DNA of 64,000 nucleotides from DASQZT01 sp035638575 (GCA_035638575.1 DASQZT010000231.1:1-64000), one strand, 5' to 3'. Positions 18,242 to 31,772 are shown, counted from the stretch's first letter. Numbers and translations: made by a program. Notes: a model not told the origin generated them from the sequence alone.

Positions 18242-20685
18242 AGTGGTTCGCTTTGCTGCTTGCCGCCGCGCTGCACGCTGAAAGCGGGTACGACGCGTGG
18301 CTGCGGTATGCGCCTGTCGCATCGGATCCAGAGATGCCGGCGGTGGTGGCTACGTTGAGCGACTCGCCATTGATCGCGAGCGCGCGCGATGAATTGATCC
18401 GCGGCGTGCGCGGCATGACGGGAAGGATTCTGCGCTCCGAGACCGGGCTGCCGAAAGAGAAAGCATTTGTATTGGGGACGATCCACGATCTTCGCGGCGC
18501 CTACGTCCCAGACGGTAGCGATTGGCCACTCGATGCCTGGTCGATCAGCAAGGCGCGTCTGTATACCTTTATCACCGCCTCCAACGATCGCGGCGTGCTT
18601 TACGGAACCTTCGCTCTACTGCGGAAGATGGCCCTGGGGGAGAAGATCGTTGACAGCCGCGAAGCGCCCTATGCGCCGGCCCGCTGGGTGAACCAGTGGG
18701 ACAACCTGGATGGCTCGATCGAGCGCGGCTACGGCGGCCGCTCGATTTTCTGGGACCAGGCGCAAGCACGCGAGGACTCGATCCGCGTGAGCGATTACGC
18801 CCGCCTGCTGGCGTCGGTGGGAATCAACGGCTGCTCCATCAACAACGTGAATGCCGATCGCCGCGTGATGACAGCGGAGTACCTGCCGCAGGTGGCGCGC
18901 GTCGCCGCGGCGCTCCGCCCGTGGGGCGTGCAGGCGGTGCTGGCGGTAGATTTCGGCAGCCCACAAACCGTGGGCGGCCTCGACACTTTCGATCCGCTCG
19001 ACCCGCGTGTGGTGGCATGGTGGAAGGCTAAGACCGATGAAATCTACCGCGCCGTTCCGGACCTGGCCGGCTTCGTCCTGAAGGCCGATTCCGAAGGCCG
19101 CGTCGGCCCTTCCGCTTACGGCCGCACTCATGCCGACGCCGCCAACGTGGTGGCGCGCGCGCTGAAGCCGCACGGCGGCCTGTTCTTCTACCGCGGCTTC
19201 GTCTACGACCATCGCATGGACTGGCGTAACATGAAGAACGATCGCGGCCGCGCCGCCTGGGACAACTTCCACGACCTCGACGGCAAGTTCGACGACAACG
19301 TGGTCATTCAGATCAAGCACGGTCCCATCGATTTCCAGGTTCGCGAGCCCGCGTCGCCGTTGTTCGGCGCGCTGGAGAAGACCAACCAGGCGATCGAGCT
19401 GCAAATTACCCAGGAATATTTCGGCCAGGCGCGGCATACCGTCTTCCTGGTTCCCATGTGGAAGGAGGCGCTGGATTTCGACCTGCACGCCGGCAGCGCC
19501 CCCACACCCGTGAAAGCGCTGGTAGCCGGCAAGACGTTCCACCGGCCGTCCGGCGGGTTCGTGGGGGTCGCCAACGTGGGGCTCGACGAGAACTGGATGG
19601 GCAATCACCTCTCGCTGGCCAACCTCTACGGCTTCGGCCGCCTGGCGTGGAATCCCGATCTGAGCGCGCAGCAGATCGCCGCGGAATGGACGCGCCTGAC
19701 GTTCGGCAGCGATGCCCGCGTGGCCGAGACTATCATGCGCATTCAGCTCGGCTCGTGGCGCACGTACGAAAACTACACCGGCCCGCTCGGACTGCAAACC
19801 CTCACCGACATCGTGGGCAACCACTACGGCGTGGCGGTGGAAGCCTCCGAGCGCAACGGCTGGGGCCAGTGGCACCGCGCGGATGAACAGGGCGTGGGCA
19901 TGGACCGCACGTCGGCCACGGGCACGGGGTACATCGGGCAGTACCGGCCCTCGGTGGCGCGGGTTTACGAATCGCTCGAAACCTGCCCGGACGATCTGCT
20001 GCTGTTCCTGCACCACGTGCCCTACACCTACAAGCTGCATTCGGGCAAGACGGTCATCCAGTACATTTACGATTCGCATTACGAAGGGGCGGACGCGGTC
20101 GAAGGGTACTGGCGAGACTGGAAATCGCTCGAAGGCCGCGTCGACGAGCGGCGCTACCACGAAGTGCTGGCGCAATTGGAGTATCAGGCCGGCCAGGCCG
20201 AGGTGTGGCGCGACGCCGTCGCCAACTGGTTCCTGAAGGCTTCCGGCATCCCGGATGCAAAAGGCCGCGTGGGCCACTATCCGGGACGCTTCGAAGCCGA
20301 GGCCATGGCGCTGGAAGGCTACAAGGTCACGGACGTCACGCCGTGGGAGGACGCTTCCGGCGGCAAGGCTGTTTCGTGCCCCGCGAGCGCCTGCACGGCG
20401 AAGCTGCGTTTCGATGGCGCGGCGGGCTGGTATACCCTCGGCGTCCGATACTTCGATCAGAATAACGGCGCGTCGCGCTTCCGTTTGCGGGTGGACGGCC
20501 AGGTGATCGACCAGTGGATCGCCGACGATCGTGTGCCGTCGCGCCGAATCGATTCTTCGTCGTCGAGCCGGCGGCTGGTCCGCGGCATTGCGCTGCGGCC
20601 GGGAGATGAGATCGCGATCGAAGGCACGCCCGACGGAGGCGAGACCGCCGCGCTGGATTACCTGGAGATTCAACCGGAGCATTGA
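18238..20685 (+). CDS. GH67 alpha-glucuronidase
   Basis: 815 aa. Signal MKWFALLLAAALHAES indicates export. The whole length matches GH67: an N-terminal domain (RGMTGRILRSE, FVLGTIHDLRG), a TIM barrel (WVNQWDNLDGSIERGYGG) and a C-terminal helical domain, followed by a beta-rich tail. The catalytic motifs are FVLKADSEGRVGP (acid E286), IKHGPIDFQ (D365) and LQITQEYFG (E393). D365 and E393 fall at the same numbers as the base residues reported for Cellvibrio GlcA67A. The enzyme removes 4-O-methyl-glucuronic acid from xylo-oligosaccharide ends. It is placed between two dehydratase-type enzymes, consistent with processing the released acid. Confidence 0.95.
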   Translation: MKWFALLLAAALHAESGYDAWLRYAPVASDPEMPAVVATLSDSPLIASARDELIRGVRGMTGRILRSETGLPKEKAFVLGTIHDLRGAYVPDGSDWPLDAWSISKARLYTFITASNDRGVLYGTFALLRKMALGEKIVDSREAPYAPARWVNQWDNLDGSIERGYGGRSIFWDQAQAREDSIRVSDYARLLASVGINGCSINNVNADRRVMTAEYLPQVARVAAALRPWGVQAVLAVDFGSPQTVGGLDTFDPLDPRVVAWWKAKTDEIYRAVPDLAGFVLKADSEGRVGPSAYGRTHADAANVVARALKPHGGLFFYRGFVYDHRMDWRNMKNDRGRAAWDNFHDLDGKFDDNVVIQIKHGPIDFQVREPASPLFGALEKTNQAIELQITQEYFGQARHTVFLVPMWKEALDFDLHAGSAPTPVKALVAGKTFHRPSGGFVGVANVGLDENWMGNHLSLANLYGFGRLAWNPDLSAQQIAAEWTRLTFGSDARVAETIMRIQLGSWRTYENYTGPLGLQTLTDIVGNHYGVAVEASERNGWGQWHRADEQGVGMDRTSATGTGYIGQYRPSVARVYESLETCPDDLLLFLHHVPYTYKLHSGKTVIQYIYDSHYEGADAVEGYWRDWKSLEGRVDERRYHEVLAQLEYQAGQAEVWRDAVANWFLKASGIPDAKGRVGHYPGRFEAEAMALEGYKVTDVTPWEDASGGKAVSCPASACTAKLRFDGAAGWYTLGVRYFDQNNGASRFRLRVDGQVIDQWIADDRVPSRRIDSSSSSRRLVRGIALRPGDEIAIEGTPDGGETAALDYLEIQPEH

Positions 20686-20690
20686 TCCAT

Positions 20691-21956
20691 ATGGGCCACT
20701 CATTCACAAGACGCGGTTTCCTATCGACCTTGCCGGCGCTCGCCGCGCTCGCCGAAACCAAGCCCGCGAAGATCACCGCGGTCGAGATCTGGCAGGTGCG
20801 CGGGCATCGGGAGACCGAGCGCGGCATCGACCAGCAGTACCAGGCCAACCCGCTGTACATCTACGACGAACTCCGCCCGGCGCCCTACCACGACAGTCCC
20901 AACCCCACTACCGCGAAGCCCGCGGTGAGCGCGCTGTACCTCAAGATCAAATGCGACGCCGGTGTAGAGGGATTTTACGGGCCCATCGACAAGGAGGTCG
21001 CGATCGTGGTGGACGAGCAACTGCGGCCGTTCCTGATGGGCAAGGACGCGCTGGCGCAGGAGAAGCTGTGGGACCAGTTGTACCGCTCCAACCGGCACGC
21101 GCGGCGCGGCCATTTCCTGATGGCCATCAGCGCCGTCGATAACACCCTGTGGGACCTCCGCGGGCGCTACTTCAAGACGCCGGTGTACCGCCTGCTGGGC
21201 GGGCCCACGCGCTCCACGGTGGAGGCTTACGCGAGTTGCCTGGGATACTCGCTCGAGCCGGACAAGGCGCAGTCGCGCGCGGCCCAGGTCAAGAAAGACG
21301 GCTTCCGCTATCAGAAGTGGTTCCTGGCGTATGGCCCGGGCGATGGTTACGAGGGGCTGAAGAAGAACGTCGAGCTGGTGCGCCTCCTGCGCGAAGCCGT
21401 CGGGGAAGAGACGGAGCTGATGTTCGACGTCTACAGCGGCTGGGACCTGACCTACGCGCTGGAGTGGGCCAAACAGGTGGAGCGCTACCGGCCGCGGTGG
21501 ATCGAGGAAGCCACGCAAGCCGAGAAGATCGACAGCTTCGCGCAGCTCCGCAAAGGCACCACCATCCCCATCGCTTCAGGCGAGCACATCCAGGGGCGAT
21601 GGGAGGTGTACGACTACCTGAAGGAGGGAGCGCTCAGCGTGGTGCAGTGCGATCCGGAATGGTGCGGCGGCACCACCGAGCTGCAGAAGATCTGCGTGCT
21701 GGCTTCCATCTTCGACGTGCCAGTGATCCCGCACGGGCACAGCCTCCACGCGGCGCTGCACCTGATCGCGAGCCAGTCTCCCGCCGTCTGCCCTCTGGCG
21801 GAGTACCTGATCCTGAAGATGCAGTCGTATTACCACTTCGAGAAGAATCCGCTGGTGCTGCGGAATGCCCACTTCGCGCTGCCCGACGCTCCGGGTTACG
21901 GCATCGAACTGGACGAGAAGAAGGTGGAGTCCGAGGAGCAGGTGCACTGGACGTGA
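20691..21956 (+). CDS. Tat-exported enolase-superfamily sugar-acid dehydratase
   Basis: 421 aa from ATG at 20691 (a TTG three codons earlier is possible); it lies 5 nt after the GH67 stop. SFTRRGFLSTLPALAALA is a twin-arginine signal. The body is MR/rhamnonate-dehydratase-like: HFLMAISAVDNTLWDLRGR, KTPVYRLLGG, then FRYQKWFL, ELMFDVYSGWD, WIEEATQ, PIASGEH, and VPVIPHGHSLHAALHL near the active site. Relatives dehydrate acid sugars such as L-rhamnonate or D-galactonate. A Tat-exported member is unusual, because acid-sugar dehydration is normally cytoplasmic. Substrate is not assignable. Confidence 0.8.
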   Translation: MGHSFTRRGFLSTLPALAALAETKPAKITAVEIWQVRGHRETERGIDQQYQANPLYIYDELRPAPYHDSPNPTTAKPAVSALYLKIKCDAGVEGFYGPIDKEVAIVVDEQLRPFLMGKDALAQEKLWDQLYRSNRHARRGHFLMAISAVDNTLWDLRGRYFKTPVYRLLGGPTRSTVEAYASCLGYSLEPDKAQSRAAQVKKDGFRYQKWFLAYGPGDGYEGLKKNVELVRLLREAVGEETELMFDVYSGWDLTYALEWAKQVERYRPRWIEEATQAEKIDSFAQLRKGTTIPIASGEHIQGRWEVYDYLKEGALSVVQCDPEWCGGTTELQKICVLASIFDVPVIPHGHSLHAALHLIASQSPAVCPLAEYLILKMQSYYHFEKNPLVLRNAHFALPDAPGYGIELDEKKVESEEQVHWT

Positions 21957-21961
21957 GTCAT

Positions 21962-22837
21962 TTATTGCCGCGCGAACAGGCGCACGCCGCTGGGGTCACC
22001 GGGCGGAGGGGGAGACAGCGTCTTTCCCGAAGCGGACGCGCTTCGAGCGAGTTCCTGGACCCGCTCCGGCGCCGCCTGCCAGGCGTCCATCACGTAGTTG
22101 CGCCACTCGGCGGATGTCCAGCCGTTGCGCAGAGCGATTTCGAGAATTTGCTCGCCGTTCAGATGGCCGGCCGCGCGGACGTTGTCAATCGATTGACAAT
22201 CCATCTGCGCCAGCCCACGGAGGTCCGTCGAGATCAGGTCCGTCAGCCAGTATTGAATCCCGCTCATCCGGGGGGGCTCGACGGCCAGGGCGTCGATCGT
22301 ATCCGCGGGCAGGTACATGAGCAGGCCCTCGGTGATCATCAGGGCGGGAGCGCTGCCCGCGGCGGCGAACACGGCGCTTCGCTGGGAAGCGTCGTTCAGG
22401 TCCGCCGAAAGGCGCTCCATCCGGCACTTGGGCTGATGCCGGACCATGATGGCGGCCTTGTAATCCAGCATGGCGGGGAAATCGACCTCGATCCAGCGCA
22501 CGTGCTCCGGGAGATCCAGCCGCCAGGGGCGGGAATCGAGGCCCGCTCCGAGGCTGAGCACCGCCGCGACATTCCGCCGGGTGGTGACGTCGAGAACCAG
22601 TTCGTCCATGAAACGGCTGCGGACCCCCACGCCGAAGCGCATCATGTCCAGGCCCCGCCCGTCTCCGCGCGTTTGCGCCAGGCCCTGCGCGATGGCCATC
22701 CCGCGCTCGCCGGCAAGTTGCCTGGCAAACGGGTCGCGCACGAGCCCATCGGGGCGGTCGGTTTCGAGGGCCCGGCAGGCAGCCACCATCAGGGCCGTGT
22801 CGCTCACGTGATGGATGTCGGCATCGCTCGGAGACAT
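21962..22837 (-). CDS. Class I SAM-dependent methyltransferase (PPM/TIGR00027 type)
   Basis: 291 aa. It matches the LCM/Ppm1-like O-methyltransferase family: SDTALMVAACRALET, RDPFARQLAG, then the SAM motif VLSLGAGLDSRPWRLDLP, the acidic strand WIEVDFPAMLDYK, and LMITEGLLMYLP. Homologues are often labelled as involved in polyketide biosynthesis, but no such cluster is here. It converges with the dehydratase (5-nt gap) and is divergent from the DPP III gene. Methyl acceptor unknown. Confidence 0.85.
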   Translation of the reverse strand: MSPSDADIHHVSDTALMVAACRALETDRPDGLVRDPFARQLAGERGMAIAQGLAQTRGDGRGLDMMRFGVGVRSRFMDELVLDVTTRRNVAAVLSLGAGLDSRPWRLDLPEHVRWIEVDFPAMLDYKAAIMVRHQPKCRMERLSADLNDASQRSAVFAAAGSAPALMITEGLLMYLPADTIDALAVEPPRMSGIQYWLTDLISTDLRGLAQMDCQSIDNVRAAGHLNGEQILEIALRNGWTSAEWRNYVMDAWQAAPERVQELARSASASGKTLSPPPPGDPSGVRLFARQ

Positions 22838-22893
22838 GGCTCGCTGGTCGTGGGCCCCCGGTCAACGCTACCATAAAGATAGAAAGAGGTGGT

Positions 22894-24915
22894 ATGGTCC
22901 GCTCCGCGCCGATTCTCGTGCTGGCACTCCTGGCGGGGTGCTCCCCGCGGGTCGCCGAAGACCGCGCCGGTAACCGCGTGCTCGTCGACCGCGTAGGCGC
23001 CACGGGATTCGTGCAACTCGAAGCCGAAAGCTTCAAGCAGCTTTCGCCGCGCCAGCAGGCGCTCACCTACTGGCTGACCCAGGCTTCCATCGCTATCGAT
23101 CCCATCAACTACGACCAGAACTCCATCTTCGGCCTCCGCCAGAAATATCTGCTCGAAGAGATCCTGCTGCATGCGGGCGGCGCGGACGCCCAGGCGCTTC
23201 GCAAGATCACGGACTTCACCAAGCTCTTCTGGGCCAATCGCGGCAACCACAACGAGATGACCGCCCAGAAATTCCTGCCGGAATTCTCTTTCGACGACTT
23301 GAAGACCGCCGCGTCGGCCGCCCTCAGCGCGGGCGGCTTCAAGAGGTGCGCGTACGGCGCGGCCATCCACAACCAGGGCGACCTGGACCGAGAGATGGAG
23401 GCGCTACGCCCGTCGATCTTCGACGCTGAATTCCAGCCGATGATCACCGCCAAAAGCCCGCAGGGATCGCTCGATATCCTGCAGGCCAGCGCCAACAACT
23501 TCTATTCGGGGGTGAGCGTGGCCGACCTGAAGAACTTCCACGACCGGTACCCCTTGAACTCGCGGCTGGTGAAGACCGGCGGCAAGCTGGTGGAAGAGGT
23601 CTACCGCGCCGGGACCCCCGACGGAAAGATCCCGGCGGGAATGTACGCGATCTACCTGAAGAAGGCCAACGAGTACCTGGAAAAGGCGCGGGAGTATGCC
23701 GAGCCCGGCCAGGAGCCGGTGATCGCCGCCCTCATCCGCTATTACCAGACGGGCGATCCGGCAGACTGGATCCAGTTCGGCATCGCCTGGGTGCAGGGCA
23801 ATCCGCCGGTCGACTTCGCCAACGGGTTCATCGAAGTGTATCGCGATGCCCGCGCCGCCAAGGGCACGTCGCAGAGCTTCGTCACCATCACCGACCAGAA
23901 GATGACCCAGCTCATGGGGAAGCTGGCCGACAATGCGCAGTACTTCGAAGAGCGCGCGCCGTGGGCTCCGCAATATAAGAAGCAGGACGTGAAGCCGCCG
24001 CTGGCCAAGGCGGTCGAGTCGGTCATCGAAACCGGCGACTTCCACGTGAACACCACGGGCGACAATCTGCCGAATGAAAACGAAGTGCGCGAGAAGTACG
24101 GCAGCAAGAGCTTCCTGTTTACGGGCAGCTCGCGCACGTTGCGGCAGGGCACCGGCTTCGGCCCGCTGGAAGAGTTCGCCGCTTCGCCGGAGGAGATCGC
24201 CATCGGAAAGAAGTACGGCGAGGAGGCTTCGGACCTCATGACCGCGCTGCACGAGGTCATCGGCCACGGCTCCGGCAAGCTCAACCCCAAGCTCGCAGGC
24301 GGCTCGGAGGCTTACCTCAAGGAGTACTTCTCCACGCTCGAAGAGGCGCGCGCCGACCTCATGGCGCTGTGGAACGTTTCCGATCCCAAGCTCCAGGAGC
24401 TGGGCCTGGTGTCCAGTCCGGATGTCGCGAAGGCCATGTACTGCACCGCCGCGCGCGTCGCCTTGACCCAGCTTCAGCGTATCCCGCACGGCGACACGAT
24501 CGAAGAAGACCACCAGCGCAACCGGCAATTGATCGCCAACTACATCATGGACAAGACGGGCTCCATCGAAAAAGTCGAGCGCAACGGCAAGACTTACATG
24601 GTGGTCAAGGATTTCGACCAGATGCGCAAGGGTGTGGGCATGCTGCTGGCCGAGCTGATGCGCATCAAAGCGGAAGGCGACTACGCCGCCATCAAAGCGC
24701 TTGTGGACCGGTACGGAGTGCATTTCGACCCGGCCCTGCGCGACCAGGTCCTGGCGCGGTATGAGAAACTCGATGTTCCCATGTACTGGTGCGGCATTTA
24801 CGCGGACGTAGCGGCGAAGTTGGATAGCGGCAAGGTGGAGTCGGTGACCATCTCCTACCCGCGCGATTTCGTGAAACAGCAGTTGGGCTTTCGGGCGATG
24901 TACGGAGTACAATAG
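22894..24915 (+). CDS. Dipeptidyl-peptidase III (M49) lipoprotein
   Basis: 673 aa. The lipobox LALLAGCS gives a lipoprotein signal. The M49 zinc site is present as HEVIGHGSGK (H453, E454, H458) and EEARADLMALW (E483/E484). The family motif is usually HELLGH; the substitution by VI keeps both His ligands and the Glu. DPP III removes dipeptides from the N-terminus of oligopeptides. Lipid anchoring suggests action in the periplasm or at the envelope. AGAGGTGG precedes the ATG. The GNAT gene follows after 12 nt. Confidence 0.9.
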   Translation: MVRSAPILVLALLAGCSPRVAEDRAGNRVLVDRVGATGFVQLEAESFKQLSPRQQALTYWLTQASIAIDPINYDQNSIFGLRQKYLLEEILLHAGGADAQALRKITDFTKLFWANRGNHNEMTAQKFLPEFSFDDLKTAASAALSAGGFKRCAYGAAIHNQGDLDREMEALRPSIFDAEFQPMITAKSPQGSLDILQASANNFYSGVSVADLKNFHDRYPLNSRLVKTGGKLVEEVYRAGTPDGKIPAGMYAIYLKKANEYLEKAREYAEPGQEPVIAALIRYYQTGDPADWIQFGIAWVQGNPPVDFANGFIEVYRDARAAKGTSQSFVTITDQKMTQLMGKLADNAQYFEERAPWAPQYKKQDVKPPLAKAVESVIETGDFHVNTTGDNLPNENEVREKYGSKSFLFTGSSRTLRQGTGFGPLEEFAASPEEIAIGKKYGEEASDLMTALHEVIGHGSGKLNPKLAGGSEAYLKEYFSTLEEARADLMALWNVSDPKLQELGLVSSPDVAKAMYCTAARVALTQLQRIPHGDTIEEDHQRNRQLIANYIMDKTGSIEKVERNGKTYMVVKDFDQMRKGVGMLLAELMRIKAEGDYAAIKALVDRYGVHFDPALRDQVLARYEKLDVPMYWCGIYADVAAKLDSGKVESVTISYPRDFVKQQLGFRAMYGVQ

Positions 24916-24927
24916 GCAGGCATCTCG

Positions 24928-25902
24928 ATGGCTGCACGGCTGCATCCGGCACCCAATCGGCCGGCGGACCTGGTCGACCTGCGGCGGCTTTCCGCGCGGG
25001 ACCTCGAAGGTCTGCTCGCCGAAGAAACCGCCGCCTGGCGCAGCGAGCTGGAGTGGGACTTCGAAAAGTCCGCCGACCTGGTGCGGCGCTTCGTGGATCT
25101 CCGCGCGCTGAGCGGCGCGGCGCTGATCGAAGACGGCGAGGTGGCCGGCTACCTGTACTACGTGCTGGAGGACAGCAAAGGTCTCATCGGCGACCTCTAC
25201 GTGCGCCGCGCCTGGCGCACGCCGGAGCGCGAGAACCACCTGATGGCCGCGTCGCTCGACGCCATCATGGGCTGCCCGTCTATCGATCGCATCGAATCGC
25301 AGCTGATGATGCTGACGCTCCCGCCCGGCCGCAGGCTGCCGCATGCCGGTTGCCTGAGTGTTTTCGAGCGCAACTTCATGCGGATCGACCTGGGCGGCGC
25401 GGCGCTGGCGGAAGGGCGAGTCCGGCGGCCGATGTACTTGGAGAAATGGACGGACCATTACCAGGAGGCCGCCGCCCACCTGATTTCGGCCGCTTACCTG
25501 GGCCACATCGACAGCCGCATCAACGACCAGTACCGGACGCCGGGCGGGGCGCGAAAGTTCCTGTACAACATCGTGCAGTATCCCGGATGCGGCGCCTTCT
25601 ACCGGCCGGCGTCGTATGCCGCGTTCGAGGCCGCGACCGGCCATCTGTGCGGCATCTCGCTGGCCAGCCTCGTGGCTCCGGAGAGCGGCCACATCACGCA
25701 GATCTGCGTCTCGCCTTCGGTTCGCGGCACGGGGATCGGCCACGCGCTTCTGCGCCAGTCGCTGAAGACGCTGAAGGAAATGGGCTGCCGCTCCGCGAGC
25801 CTCACGGTGACAGCCGCCAACGAAGACGCCGTCGCGCTTTACGAGCGGGTCGGCTTCCGCACGATCCGGCGGTTTTCGGCCTTCGTGTGGGAAGGTTTCT
25901 AA
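24928..25902 (+). CDS. GNAT N-acetyltransferase, two-domain
   Basis: 324 aa. The C-terminal about 140 residues form a GNAT fold: ITQICVSPSVRGTGIGHALL is the acetyl-CoA loop, followed by ASLTVTAANEDAVALYERVGFRTIRRF. The N-terminal half (ALIEDGEVAGYLYYVLED, GLIGDLYVRRAWRTPERENHL) may be a second, degenerate GNAT domain. It is 12 nt downstream of the DPP III gene and 15 nt upstream of the SEC-C gene, so the three may be cotranscribed. Acceptor substrate unknown. Confidence 0.85.
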   Translation: MAARLHPAPNRPADLVDLRRLSARDLEGLLAEETAAWRSELEWDFEKSADLVRRFVDLRALSGAALIEDGEVAGYLYYVLEDSKGLIGDLYVRRAWRTPERENHLMAASLDAIMGCPSIDRIESQLMMLTLPPGRRLPHAGCLSVFERNFMRIDLGGAALAEGRVRRPMYLEKWTDHYQEAAAHLISAAYLGHIDSRINDQYRTPGGARKFLYNIVQYPGCGAFYRPASYAAFEAATGHLCGISLASLVAPESGHITQICVSPSVRGTGIGHALLRQSLKTLKEMGCRSASLTVTAANEDAVALYERVGFRTIRRFSAFVWEGF

Positions 25903-25917
25903 AGCAAACGCACAGCG

Positions 25918-28555
<2,638 letters not shown>

Positions 28556-28618
28556 GATCAGGCTGAGGTCCCGATGAGTCTGGACTCGGCAGACCCGAGT
28601 GGCTGGGCCACCAGGAGA

Positions 28619-29833
28619 CTAGGCTTTATGCTGATTGCCCTGAGCCGCGACTAGCATCGAGTTCATGCAACCGAGTAAGTAGGCCAGAGCGGGGTTGGGC
28701 CGGAACGTTTGTCCAGGTCCTCTGCCTGCCCCTGCTCCCGCCCCACCGCGTCCCCTGCCTTCCGCTGCCGGGTCACTGCCCAACCCCGGAATATGATCGG
28801 GGATCACGATCCCTTCAAACTTGACGTCCACCAGGGCCTTCATCACTTTGCTCATGTCGTAGTAACCGTCATCTATCATGGTCTCGGTGAAATGCGGCAA
28901 GGGCGCGCTCACGTTGCGGAAATGGATCTTGAAGAGCTTCTTCATTCCACCGAAGTACTTAATCATCTCCACTGGATGCTTGCCCGACATTTTGCCGCCC
29001 TCCAGCCAGGATCCACAACACAGGCACACGCCCACGTTGGGACTGTTGGCGATCTCCACGGCTCTCTTGTAACCCTCGAAGTTGGAGAAAATACAGCGCG
29101 GGACACCCGCGAGTATCGGTTGCGGCGGATCGTCCGGGTGGATACCGATTCGCACGCTCGCCTCCTCGGCGACCGGGACCACCTTCTTGATGAAGTACGT
29201 GTAGTTGTCCCAGATTTCCTCTTTGGTGAACACGCGGCCGTGGGAGAGAGGCTCCGTATACGTCTTTCCGCCCCAGCTTCCCCGCAAATCAGGACTGGAC
29301 AAATCGCAGGTGGCGCCGGAATACCCACGGGGCAAAGTCTCGCGGCCGCTGCGCCAGATGCCGTTACCCATATGGGCGTAGGTGGAGTAAGGGATGCCGG
29401 CTTTGCCGAGGTACCGGATGTAATTCAAATACTCTTCGATCTTCTGGTCGCGTCCGGGAAGATTCAGCGTGACCTCCGGCATGTTATGGAGACTGCCGCT
29501 CGGCCCAACTCCGCTCCCGATGTTATAGACCTTGAAGCCGCCGGCTTCCCATTGCTCGCGCATCTTGATGAAGCCCTCGGCGGTGGCGGTTTCAGGCGTC
29601 GCCCCGAGGCTTACCCAGGTCACCCCGAGCTGCTTGAGGTAGAGCATGTTCTCGGGGGTCGGCTGGCCCGCGCTGGTACCGATCTTGATGCCCGGCGGGA
29701 TGGGGCGCAGCGTGGCGGAGCCGACGCGGGCGGACGACAGGAACGCCGCTCCGCCCAAGGCCATCTTGGCGAAATCTCTCCGTGCCGGATTGAAGATCGC
29801 GTCACTGTTTTTCTTCGATTCGGGTTCGCTCAT
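28619..29833 (-). CDS. Mannonate dehydratase-like (UxuA family) protein with Tat signal
   Basis: 404 aa. ARRDFAKMALGGAAFLSSA is a twin-arginine signal. The rest follows UxuA: IKIGTSAGQ, VYNIGSGVG, HNMPEVTLNLPGRDQKIEEY, TYAHMGNGIW, VRIGIHPDDPPQPILAGVPRCIFS, GVCLCCGSW, KIHFRNVS, DDGYYDM and IPDHIPGL, which include the expected metal and substrate residues. UxuA converts D-mannonate to 2-keto-3-deoxygluconate. A Gly/Arg-rich insertion (RGRGGAGAGAGRG) lies near the C-terminus. A paralogue lies at 63194. Export of this enzyme class is unusual, and the exported form may have another role. Confidence 0.85.
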   Translation of the reverse strand: MSEPESKKNSDAIFNPARRDFAKMALGGAAFLSSARVGSATLRPIPPGIKIGTSAGQPTPENMLYLKQLGVTWVSLGATPETATAEGFIKMREQWEAGGFKVYNIGSGVGPSGSLHNMPEVTLNLPGRDQKIEEYLNYIRYLGKAGIPYSTYAHMGNGIWRSGRETLPRGYSGATCDLSSPDLRGSWGGKTYTEPLSHGRVFTKEEIWDNYTYFIKKVVPVAEEASVRIGIHPDDPPQPILAGVPRCIFSNFEGYKRAVEIANSPNVGVCLCCGSWLEGGKMSGKHPVEMIKYFGGMKKLFKIHFRNVSAPLPHFTETMIDDGYYDMSKVMKALVDVKFEGIVIPDHIPGLGSDPAAEGRGRGGAGAGAGRGPGQTFRPNPALAYLLGCMNSMLVAAQGNQHKA

Positions 29834-29867
29834 ATGCGGTTCTCCTTCGGAATCTTAGCAGGTATTA

Positions 29868-30173
29868 GAACTCCACGCGGATGGACCCCTGAACGTTGGC
29901 GTCGGCGCTGCCGAAGTTTGAGAGTCCCCGAGAGTGCCGGTAAACCTGGCCGATGTGCCGGGGCTGTTCACGTTGTAGGTCGTATTGGGCGCGGCAAGAT
30001 TCGGCCTTTTCTGCTGCGACTGGTCAACCCTGTTCAGCAAGGCCGTATTCCCGCTCAGCGCGATCGACAAAGGAATCTGGTTGATGTTCCAGCTGCGCTC
30101 GAGTGCCACGCCCGCGTTCCCGTTGCCGAAGGCGTGAGGAAATCGGATAGCGAGGCGGAACTATTTCGCGGAG
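29868..30173 (-). pseudogene. Degraded gene remnant, possibly an outer-membrane protein C-terminus
   Basis: Minus-strand reading gives FPHAFGNGNAGVALERSWN, then IPLSIALSGNTALLNRV, YNVNSPGTSARFTGTLG. After a frame change near 29930 it continues LSNFGSADANVQGSIRVEF and stops. The last strand alternates and ends in Phe, as outer-membrane barrels do, and FGNGNAGV resembles a conserved stretch near the C-terminus of acidobacterial TonB receptors. No start codon with a ribosome-binding site and no upstream body exist, because the POT gene's stop follows directly. I read it as a leftover fragment; identity is tentative. Confidence 0.35.
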
Positions 30174-31661
<1,488 letters not shown>

Positions 31662-31772
31662 AGCCTGGAGGCCATTGTAGCCTAGCGGGACGGATAAAGT
31701 GATGCTGGTTACTCCGAGTGATGGTATCCTATGAGTTTCAGGTCCGTTCATCGGAAACTGAAGGAGGCACTA

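Noticed and set aside
18616..20703. A 695-codon antisense frame over the GH67 gene
   Set aside because: GH67 on the plus strand is unambiguous, with catalytic residues in place; the antisense product has no features.
21962..22837. Methyltransferase as part of a polyketide cluster
   Set aside because: No ketide synthase, carrier protein or other biosynthetic gene is present; the label is an annotation habit for this family.
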